Shown: piece after piece, positions 6,566 through 14,200 of the stretch | How the letters are laid out: each line of letters starts with the position of its first letter | Numbering within the stretch: position 1 is the first letter of the stretch | Source: PBB1 sp043738425 | GTDB lineage: Bacteria > Pseudomonadota > Gammaproteobacteria > Burkholderiales > Burkholderiaceae_C | NCBI GenBank assembly: GCA_043738425.1 | Contig: JAYUGJ010000115.1 | Location: 1 to 16,434 of the forward strand | Direction of reading: 5' to 3' | DNA: 16,434 bases | Program-made: the position numbers and the translations under genes | The notes under the pieces: generated by a model | What the model was told of the DNA's origin: nothing | What the model saw: only the letters and a program-made list of their open reading frames with translations | Database searches by the model: none

Positions 6566-7951
6566 ATGACCAGCGCCCCAGTGGCTTACCTCCTGTTTGC
6601 AGCCGCTGGCTTGGCATCGTTTGGCGTATGGCGGCCCCGTATTGCCGTGCTGGTGGTTTGTTTGGGCGGATGGTTGGTGCTGCCGGTCGGCACCTATCCG
6701 GCCGGCACGCTGGACGCGGTATTTCCGTACTGGATCACCGGTGCGGCCGTACCGTCGAACATGCTGCTGACCAAGGCCTGGGTCGCGCCGGTGGTGGCCC
6801 TGCTGGGTGCGTTGACGTTCGACTGGCGGCGGCTGCGGCAGCTGCGCCCCAACGGGTTCGACCTGCCGGTGGCGTTGTGGGTCAGCTGGCCGCTGGCGCA
6901 AGCGGCATGGCTGGTGCATACAAATCCGTCGTCGCCCGCCGGCGGCGTGTGCAGCTTGTATTTGGCAGGCACGTGGGGCGCGCCGTGGCTGCTCGGTCGC
7001 CTGTACTGCACCAGCACCACCGGCCAACACCGATTGGTGCGCGGGTTGACCTGGTCGGCATTGGCGTGTGCGCCGATGGCGCTGTACGAGGGCGCATTCG
7101 GCTCTGGCCGTTGGTACGCAGCGCTGTACGGGCCGCATCCGTTTCGCGACGACGGCGCGGCGCGCTACCTCGGGTTTCGCCCGGTGGGCTGGTTTGAACA
7201 TGGCAACCAGTACGGGCTGTGGATCGCGCTGTGTGCGCTGTGCGCCGTGTGGCTTGCGCGATCGACCACCGACAGCGACGCGGCGCGCCGCCGTGCCCGC
7301 TGGACGGCCGCGCTGGTGGTGCTGATGGCGGTTGCCGCGCAATCGATGGGTGCGCTGCTGCTGATGGGCCTGGGCGCGGCGTGGTTGTTCGCGCTGCACG
7401 CGGACTCGCCTGCGGTGACATCAGCCATCAACCTGAAGCGGCTCACACTGGCGACCACGATCGCTTTCGTGCTCAGCACCGCGGTGTACTTTTCCGGCGT
7501 CGTGCCGATGCGCCAACTGGCCACGCAAACGGCGGTGGGCCGTGCGGTGGTCGATGGCATCAAAGGCGCAGGCCGCAGCTCACTGACCTGGCGGGTGTCG
7601 CAAGACCAAAAACTGCTGCACCGCGCGCTCGAGCGGCCACTCGCCGGCTCAGCGCAATGGGACTGGTGGCGGGCCGACGGCAGACGCCCGTGGGGTTTGC
7701 CGCTGTTGGTGGTCGGGCAGTTCGGGCTGGTCGGCTTGGCACTGGGCTTCGGCTTGCTGATGGCGCCGGCGATTCGGGTCGGCATGCACACCCATCAACC
7801 CCATGTGTGGCGCAGCGAAGCGCTGCCGGTGCTGCTGGCGACGTTGGTGTTGCTCAGCGTGGCAGACGCGCTGCTGAACTCGTTCATTTTTTTCCCCGCG
7901 CTGCTCGCCGCAGGCGGCTTGGCCGACGCGCGGCCGGCGGGTAAGCCATAG
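6566..7951 (+). CDS. O-antigen ligase/polymerase-like membrane protein
   Basis: 461-residue inner-membrane protein with about ten or more hydrophobic segments, resembling the Wzy/WaaL (O-antigen ligase) superfamily. Those enzymes join or polymerise undecaprenyl-linked glycans on the periplasmic face. Features consistent with this are a long periplasmic loop holding GFRPVGWFEHGNQYG (H212, N214), like the Gly/Asn-rich motif of these ligases, and a later GRSSLTWR segment (336-343) with Arg and Trp before a loop ending in GSAQWDWW. Length is typical. The sequence is diverged, and I cannot tell ligase from polymerase or another glycan-handling protein. No glycosyltransferase or LPS gene is nearby, which is odd for such a protein. 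The start at 6566 places the first helix at residues 6-20 and lacks a Shine-Dalgarno site; a TATCAT lies only six bases upstream. Confidence 0.7.
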   Translation: MTSAPVAYLLFAAAGLASFGVWRPRIAVLVVCLGGWLVLPVGTYPAGTLDAVFPYWITGAAVPSNMLLTKAWVAPVVALLGALTFDWRRLRQLRPNGFDLPVALWVSWPLAQAAWLVHTNPSSPAGGVCSLYLAGTWGAPWLLGRLYCTSTTGQHRLVRGLTWSALACAPMALYEGAFGSGRWYAALYGPHPFRDDGAARYLGFRPVGWFEHGNQYGLWIALCALCAVWLARSTTDSDAARRRARWTAALVVLMAVAAQSMGALLLMGLGAAWLFALHADSPAVTSAINLKRLTLATTIAFVLSTAVYFSGVVPMRQLATQTAVGRAVVDGIKGAGRSSLTWRVSQDQKLLHRALERPLAGSAQWDWWRADGRRPWGLPLLVVGQFGLVGLALGFGLLMAPAIRVGMHTHQPHVWRSEALPVLLATLVLLSVADALLNSFIFFPALLAAGGLADARPAGKP

Positions 7952-7998
7952 GCCGCAGCCCCATGGCCGCGTGCGGCAGAGCCGGTCAGCGAGGGCAC

Positions 7999-8004
7999 CA
8001 TACT
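7999..8004 (+). promoter_or_regulatory. Possible -10 box for the VWA-tamA-tamB operon
   Basis: CATACT, 29 bp before the VWA start, in the 82-bp gap after the ligase-like gene. No -35 match is visible. The gap has no terminator, so read-through from the ligase-like gene is equally possible. Confidence 0.28.
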
Positions 8005-8033
8005 TGTTCAGCCTTCCCACGGCACCGCAACCC

Positions 8034-9221
8034 ATGCTGATTGATTTCTTTTTATCGCTGCGCGCCGCCCGGCTCAAGGTGTCGGTGCGTGAGTACCTGA
8101 CGCTGCTGGAAGCGCTGCAGGCCGGCGTACTCGAGGACGCTGGCGGCGGCCCGACGCTCGATACGTTTTATGTGCTGGCGCGGGCCACGCTGATCAAAGA
8201 CGAAGCGCATTTCGATGCCTACGACCGCGCGTTTTCGGCCTACTTCCAAGGTGTCGGGAACCAAGTCGATTTCAGCCAGAACATACCGCTGGAATGGTTG
8301 CGCAAGACACTGGAACTGCAGCTGAGCGCAGAAGAAAAGGCCGCCATCGACAAAATGGGTTGGGACGAATTGATGGCGACCTTGCAAAAGCGCTTCGAGG
8401 AGCAAAAAGAACGCCACGAAGGCGGCAGCAAATGGATCGGCACCGGTGGCACCAGCCCGTTCGGCGCTTACGGCAGCAACCCGCAAGGCATACGCATCGG
8501 GCAAGACCGCAGCCGCCAACACAGCGCGGTCAAAGTGTGGGACCAACGCCGCTTCAAAGACTATTCGAGCGACGCCGAATTGGGCACCCGGCAAATTCAA
8601 GTGGCGCTGCGCCGACTGCGCCGCTTTGCACGCGTCGGCGCGGCCGATGAGTTGGACCTCGACGACACGATTCGCGCCACCGCTGCCAATGCAGGCCAGC
8701 TCGATTTGCGGCTGGTGCCGGAACGCCACAACCACCTGAAAGTGCTGCTGCTGATGGACGTGGGCGGCACGATGGACGATCACGTGGCCCGCGTCGAAGG
8801 GATTTTCAGCGCCGCCAAATCGGCGTTCAAGCACCTCGAGTTTTATTACTTTCACAACTGCGTGTACGACCACCTGTGGAAGAACAACCAGCGTCGCCAC
8901 AGCGAAAAATTCGCCACCGACGACGTGCTGCGCAAGTACAACAAAGACTACAAATTGATTTTCGTCGGCGACGCGACGATGAGCCCGTATGAAATTGTTC
9001 AACCCGGCGGCAGCATCGAGCACCACAACGCGCAAGCCGGCGCCGAATGGCTGGGTCGACTGACCCGCGCGTATCCGCACTTCGCCTGGATCAACCCCGA
9101 GCCGCAATCGTTGTGGGGTTACCGACAAAGCATCGCGCTGGTGCAACAGCTGATGGGCCAACGCATGTACCCGCTGACGCTGGCCGGCCTGGAGGCCGCC
9201 ATGCGCGTGCTCAGCCGATGA
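8034..9221 (+). CDS. CoxE-like VWA-domain protein, MoxR partner
   Basis: 395-residue cytoplasmic protein of the CoxE-like VWA family, whose members work with MoxR ATPases in assembling or activating metalloenzymes and other complexes. The N-terminus MLIDFFLSLRAARLKVSVREY is typical and fixes the start at the ATG 8034; a GTG at 7971 would add unrelated residues. A helical N-terminal half with a charged segment (KRFEEQKERHEGG) and a Gly/Ser stretch (TGGTSPFGAYGSNPQG) leads to the VWA domain (about 235-395). The metal-site motif is DVGGTMDD (242-249), a variant of the classic DxSxS. Later landmarks are YYFHNCVYDHLWKN and FVGDATMSPYEI. Its stop overlaps the tamA start as ATGA, so it is the first gene of a VWA-tamA-tamB operon. 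The presumed ATPase partner, moxR at 5151, is not adjacent. Confidence 0.92.
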   Translation: MLIDFFLSLRAARLKVSVREYLTLLEALQAGVLEDAGGGPTLDTFYVLARATLIKDEAHFDAYDRAFSAYFQGVGNQVDFSQNIPLEWLRKTLELQLSAEEKAAIDKMGWDELMATLQKRFEEQKERHEGGSKWIGTGGTSPFGAYGSNPQGIRIGQDRSRQHSAVKVWDQRRFKDYSSDAELGTRQIQVALRRLRRFARVGAADELDLDDTIRATAANAGQLDLRLVPERHNHLKVLLLMDVGGTMDDHVARVEGIFSAAKSAFKHLEFYYFHNCVYDHLWKNNQRRHSEKFATDDVLRKYNKDYKLIFVGDATMSPYEIVQPGGSIEHHNAQAGAEWLGRLTRAYPHFAWINPEPQSLWGYRQSIALVQQLMGQRMYPLTLAGLEAAMRVLSR

Positions 9222-11188
9222 GGCCACCGCGCGCGGCATGCATTGCAGCGTGCCTGGCCGGTGCCATCGCGCTACTCGGCCTCGGCGGCTGCGCCAGCGT
9301 GACCCGCCTGTTCCAGTCCGACGACCCGGCCGCGACGGCGGCGATTGCGGCGGCCGCCGCGGTTGCCGCTAAACCGGCGGTGCCGGTGTACCGACTGGAG
9401 GTGCTGGCACCGTCGGAATTGCGCACCTTGTTGCTCACGTATTTAGACCTGGCGCGTTTTCAAAGCGCGCCCGAAAGCGAAGACATCACGCCGGCCGAGG
9501 TCGACCGATTGATTGCCGCTGCACCAGCGCAGGTGCGCTCGCTGCTCGAGACCGAGGGCTACTTCAACCCCGAGGTGAAGGTGGCCCGGGCTGGCGTGGC
9601 GGCGGCTGCACCGGCTGCACCGGCTGCGTCCGCTGCAGCCAGTGCAGCCAGCGCCGCCAGTGCACCCGCAGCGACGTCGGGCGAGCTGCCGCTGGTGCAA
9701 GTGCAAGTCGATCCGGGTGTGCGCGCGATGGTCGATCACTTCGACTTCAAAGCCAGCGGGCCGCTGCAACGCGCAGCCGATGGCGGCGACCTCAACGCCC
9801 GCGTGCTGCTGGCGCAGGTGCGCAACGGCTGGCAGTTGCCGCCCGATTACGCATTCCGCCAAGCACAGTGGCGCAATGCAAAAAACATCGCGCTGGCCAA
9901 ATTGCGCGCCGACGGCTACCCGGCTGCCACGCTGGCCGACACCAGCGCACGCATCGATGCCGACGCCAACACGGTGGCACTCGACGTGAGCGCGGCCAGC
10001 GGCGAGCTGTACCACCTGGGCTCGCTGCGCATCAGCGGCCTGGCACGCTACGACGACGCCACCGTGCGCAAGCTCAACACCTTGCGCACCGGTGATGCGT
10101 ACCGCGAATCGCAGCTGATCGACTTTCAGGAACGGCTGCAGAAGTCGGGCTTGTTCGAAGGCGCGTCGGTGGTGCTGGATGTCGAGCCCGACACCGCGCA
10201 GGCCGCGCCGGTGCTGGTGCAGGTGCGTGAACTGCCGCTGCAGCAAGCCACCCTGGGCGCCGGCTACAGCGCCAACACCGGCCCGCGGCTGACGCTCGAA
10301 CACACGCACCGGCAACCGTTCGGCCAGCGCTGGATCGCCAAAAACAAATTCGAACTCGGGCCGAAGTTGCGCTCGTGGAATGGCGAGCTGACCTCGTACC
10401 CGCTCGACGGGCTGTACCGCAATTTGATTGCCGGCAGCGCCGAACGGTTGGACACGGTGAGCGAAGTGCGCAGCTCGTGGCACGCCCGCGTGGGTCGCAC
10501 CCAAGACACGCAGCGCATCGAACGGCTGTACTACCTGGAACTGACCCACGCGCGACTCGAAACCACCGCCGAGCGCGGCCGCACGGTAGCCGACAACGAC
10601 GCGGTGTCGGGCAACTACCACTGGGTCTACCGCGACCTCGACAGCGTGCTGCTGCCCACCGACGGCTACAGCCTGTCGGCCCAGGCCGCGGCAGGCTACG
10701 CACGCAGTGGCGGCAGCGAAAGCAACGGCCCATTTGCGCGCGCTTATGCCCGCTACACCGGCTACGTGCCGCTCGGCGGCAAATGGTTCGGCACGGCGCG
10801 CGTTGAGGCCGGCCAGGTGTTCGCCGACAACAACGTGGGCATACCCGACACGCTGTTGTTTCGTGCCGGTGGCGACGACTCGGTGCGCGGCTATGCCTAC
10901 CGGTCGCTGGGGCCGCGCGTCAAAGGCGCACTGCTCAGCGGGCGCGTGCTGCTGGCAGGCAGCGCAGAAATTGCGCACCCGTTGTTTGCCAGCAAACCGT
11001 CGCTGTGGGGCGCTGCGTTCATCGACGCGGGCAATGCGGCCACCTTTTGGGAAGACTGGTCGCCCGCGCTCGGCTACGGCGTCGGCCTGCGCTGGCGCAG
11101 CCCCGTCGGCCCGCTGCGCCTCGACCTTGCGTATGGCCAAAAGGTCAGCCAGCTGCGCTTTCACCTGAGCGTGGGAATCGCGTTTTGA
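9218..11188 (+). CDS. tamA: TamA-like Omp85 outer-membrane protein
   Basis: 656-residue outer-membrane component of the translocation and assembly module, which with TamB supports autotransporter/OMP assembly and phospholipid movement to the outer membrane. The N-terminal signal ends in a lipobox-like LGGC (22-25). POTRA-like domains follow, the last being clear (about 267-325, from YHLGSLRISGL to the KSGLFEGASV strand). The 16-strand barrel runs from about 348 to the end, with the Omp85 lid-loop motif VRGY (556-559) and a terminal Phe as expected for BAM recognition. An Ala/Ser-rich insert (127-158) interrupts the POTRA region, and another Ala-rich stretch follows the lipobox. The ATG at 9218 shares ATGA with the VWA stop; the longer upstream frame runs inside the VWA gene and is rejected. 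tamB follows closely. The call is secure; lipidation is only a prediction. Confidence 0.92.
   Translation: MRPPRAACIAACLAGAIALLGLGGCASVTRLFQSDDPAATAAIAAAAAVAAKPAVPVYRLEVLAPSELRTLLLTYLDLARFQSAPESEDITPAEVDRLIAAAPAQVRSLLETEGYFNPEVKVARAGVAAAAPAAPAASAAASAASAASAPAATSGELPLVQVQVDPGVRAMVDHFDFKASGPLQRAADGGDLNARVLLAQVRNGWQLPPDYAFRQAQWRNAKNIALAKLRADGYPAATLADTSARIDADANTVALDVSAASGELYHLGSLRISGLARYDDATVRKLNTLRTGDAYRESQLIDFQERLQKSGLFEGASVVLDVEPDTAQAAPVLVQVRELPLQQATLGAGYSANTGPRLTLEHTHRQPFGQRWIAKNKFELGPKLRSWNGELTSYPLDGLYRNLIAGSAERLDTVSEVRSSWHARVGRTQDTQRIERLYYLELTHARLETTAERGRTVADNDAVSGNYHWVYRDLDSVLLPTDGYSLSAQAAAGYARSGGSESNGPFARAYARYTGYVPLGGKWFGTARVEAGQVFADNNVGIPDTLLFRAGGDDSVRGYAYRSLGPRVKGALLSGRVLLAGSAEIAHPLFASKPSLWGAAFIDAGNAATFWEDWSPALGYGVGLRWRSPVGPLRLDLAYGQKVSQLRFHLSVGIAF
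9600..9670 (+). repeat. Ala/Pro/Ser-coding imperfect repeat in tamA
   Basis: GGCTGCACC-like nonamers repeat, then degenerate into GCAGCCAGT/C units. They encode an Ala/Pro/Ser-rich insert at about residues 127-158, in a linker between POTRA strands. Synonymous differences between units suggest an old expansion. Confidence 0.6.
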
Positions 11189-11232
11189 TGCCACGCTTTC
11201 ATACCGACGGCCGCGGCGGTGCCAGGTGTTGA
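11188..11232 (+). CDS. 14-codon minicistron bridging tamA and tamB
   Basis: The tamA stop TGA overlaps an ATG (TGATG, 11186-11190) that opens a 14-codon frame, MPRFHTDGRGGARC, ending at TGA 11230-11232. The tamB start chosen here (GTG at 11226) lies inside its last codons in another frame. Ribosomes ending tamA could restart here and then hand over to tamB. Alternatively the ATG is the remnant of a former tamB start that has gone out of frame, or is chance. No independent evidence of translation. Confidence 0.3.
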   Translation: MPRFHTDGRGGARC

Positions 11233-14200
11233 ATCAAACGCCGCCGACCGACGGCTCCGCGCAAACGCCCGTTTTGCCACCCGCAGGGCCGCCCGCTTTA
11301 CCGCCGGCAGTGCCACAGCCCACACCGCGCGTGGTGCCACGGTTCGTGTCGCGGTGGCGTTGGCGCGCATGGGTCGGATGGCTGGCGCTGCTGGTGGCGA
11401 CGGTGGTGCTCGTCACCGCAGGCACCGCCTGGTGGGCCGCGCGCAGCGACCGCGGCAGCGCCTGGTTGCTGCAGCACCTGCCAGGTATCGAGGTCACAGC
11501 ACCGCGCGGCGCGCTGATGGGCGATTTCGATGCGCAGCGGGTGCAGCTGCGGCTGCCGGGCGATCACCGCATCGTGCTGGACAACCTGGGCTGGCGCGGC
11601 TTGGCGCTGCAGCGCAGCGATGCGCCGGGCGGGTGGGTGCGGTTGCACTTCGATGTGTTGCACGCCACGCGGCTCGAGGTGGTGCTCGCACCGAGTGATA
11701 AAAAAGGCCCGCCGGTGCTGCCCACCAGCCTGCAGCTGCCACTGCAAGTTGACATCGACGCGCTGCACATCGGCGAAGCCCACGCGGCCGCGTTAGGCAC
11801 CAGCCCGTTGCGCGACCTGCGCGCGCGGGTGCAGCTGGGTGCGGCAGCAGGCACGCTGCACCGGATCGACGATGCGAGCGCCGCCTGGAACCAGTTGCGC
11901 GCCAGCGGCGCGGCGCACATCGCCACCGAAGCGCCGTTTGCGCTGGCGGTGAACTTGCAAGCGCAGCTGGACGCACCTGCACCCGTACCCGCACCTGAAC
12001 CAGCGCCATCGACCAACGCGCCCGCAGCCGCAGCCGCGCAGGCTATAGACCTGGCACGCTGGCAAGCCCAGCTGGCGCTGGTCGGGCCGCTGGCGTCGCC
12101 CACGCTGACGGCGCGCATTCGGGCCTCGGCAGTCGCTGGCGCGGTGCATGCGGCTGCGGCGGGCAAGCCAGCGGGCGTCGGTACCGGTACCAGCTCCGGC
12201 TCCGGCACCAACACGGCCGCCAACGCCAACGACAACGACAACGCCAACCCCGGCGCGGCGCAGGCGCTCGACTTGCAAGCCACCCTGCGGCCATTTGCTG
12301 CTTGGCCGCTCGCCGAGCTGCAAGCCAGCACCACCGGGCTCGACCTGTCGGTGCTGCACCGCGACGCACCGGTGACCGCGCTGACCGGCCGCGCCACCCT
12401 CCAATCGGTGGCGTTGAACCAGCCGGTGCGTGCGCATGTCGAACTCAGCAACAGCGCGGCTGGCCGCTGGAACGATGGCCGCTTGCCGCTGCGCGGTGTG
12501 AACGCCGATCTGGTCGGCCGCGTCGATGACCGCAACGCGCTGGAGTTGCAACGCTTCGACGCCGACATGGGCACCGCCGAACACCCCGCGGGTCGCCTGA
12601 GCGGACACGGCCGCTGGACGCCCGAGCGCGCCACGCTCGAGGCCACGCTGCGCGCGCTGCAGCCGTCGTGGCTCGATGCACGCGCGCCGGAGATGGTGCT
12701 GAGCGGGCCGGTGGCGCTGGTGCTGACGACACCAGGCGCGTCACCGAGTTCGACGCCCGCGCCGGCCAACGCAGCCAGCGGCGCGGCGCGGGCGCGTGCG
12801 CGGGCGCGTGCGTCTGCGTCTGCATCTGCATCTGCGTCTGCACTTGCGCCGGTTGCGCCGGTTGCGTCGCCCTCTGCCTCCAGCCCAGCCGCGCCGGCCG
12901 CCATTCCCCAGCTCGATGTGCAACTCGATTTGAGCGGCGTGCTGGCCGCGGCGTCGGGTCGCGGTGCACTGCGCACCGATGGCCAAACGGTGCAGTTGAA
13001 ACTGGCCGCGCTGCTCGACGCAAACCACATTGCCCTGCGTGAGGCGAAGGCCAGCGCGGGCGGTGCCAGCGCCACGCTGGCAGGCCAGGCGAGCCGCGTG
13101 CTGGTCGGCCGATCGCTGTCCAACCCTTCACCCACCGACCCCGCCACGTCACCGGTCGAATGGAAAACCAGCGGCCGCATGGCCTTGGTCAACTTCGACC
13201 CGCTGCCGTGGTGGCCTGGCCGCGAAGATTCACCCTGGCGGCGCGGGCCGCACCGCATCAATGCAACCGGCGAATTCGACCTGGTGCTGCCGGTGTCCGC
13301 GGGCGCACCGCCGACGCCGTTGGCGGTGTTGAACGCGCTGCGTGGCAATGCGCAGCTGGTGTGCGACCACAGCGTGCTGGCCGGCATACCGATCCAAGGC
13401 AAGCTCGGGTTGCAAACCGGACCTGAATCAACCGCTGGCAGCACCACCTCTATAGACCTGGCACTTCAAGTCGCCACCAACCAACTACAGGTGCAAGGCC
13501 GATTTGCCGCCGGCGCGTTGGCGGGCTGGGCTGCCACGGCGGCCAGCGGCGCGGCAGCCATCTCCAACGCCCCCGCCGCCTTGACAACGGCTGACAGCGG
13601 CCGCGCCGACCGCTGGAACCTGGCGCTCGATGCACCTGCGCTGGCCACGTTTTCGCCGTTGTGGCGGTTGCTGCAACCGGCCGCGGCAAACACCACGCTG
13701 GCCGGTGCATTGAAAGCCACCGCCAGCATCAACGGCCGCTGGCCCGAGCTGAGCGCGCAGGGCGAACTGAACGCCTCCGATGTGCGCATCGCCTCGGTCA
13801 CGCTGCAACACACCAGCGCACGCTGGAGCGTGGGCACCGCCACCAACGCACCGCTCAGCATCGACGGCAGCGCGTCACAGCTGCGGTTCGGCACCGCGCT
13901 CGGCGCGACCACGCAGGTCGGCACGGCGGTGGGCGGCCCGCCGGTTGCCAGCGCGTGGCTGGGCAACCCGTCAGCGGCCAATACGCCGAGCATCGAGTCG
14001 ATGCAGTTCAGCGCCAAAGGCACCGTCGACGCCCACACGCTCGAGTGGCGTGCGGTGTCGAAATCATTGCCGCCCGAATGGACCGACGCGGTGCAAAACG
14101 CGCTGGCCGCCGCGCCTGCCGCTGTGACCAGTGGCATGGCCGGTGGCATCGCCAGTGGCCATGCCAGCGGCGCGGCCAGTGGCGGGGTGTCGGCGTCTCA

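Noticed and set aside
5786..7399. 537-codon minus-strand open frame across the region between moxR and the ligase-like gene
   Set aside because: Its predicted protein is Arg/Gln/His-rich low-complexity sequence, and it overlaps three genes with clear protein features. It is a frame shadow caused by high GC.
7953..7978. Possible terminator after the ligase-like gene
   Set aside because: A GCCGCA/TGCGGC pairing exists, but the loop is long and no T run follows.
9443..11194. 583-codon minus-strand frame opposite tamA
   Set aside because: Antisense to a clear Omp85 gene; repetitive composition typical of the complement of GC-rich coding DNA.
12786..12863. CRISPR-like or regulatory direct repeats
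   Set aside because: The units are 6-9 bp, contiguous and exactly in the tamB reading frame, so they are coding microsatellites rather than spaced repeats.
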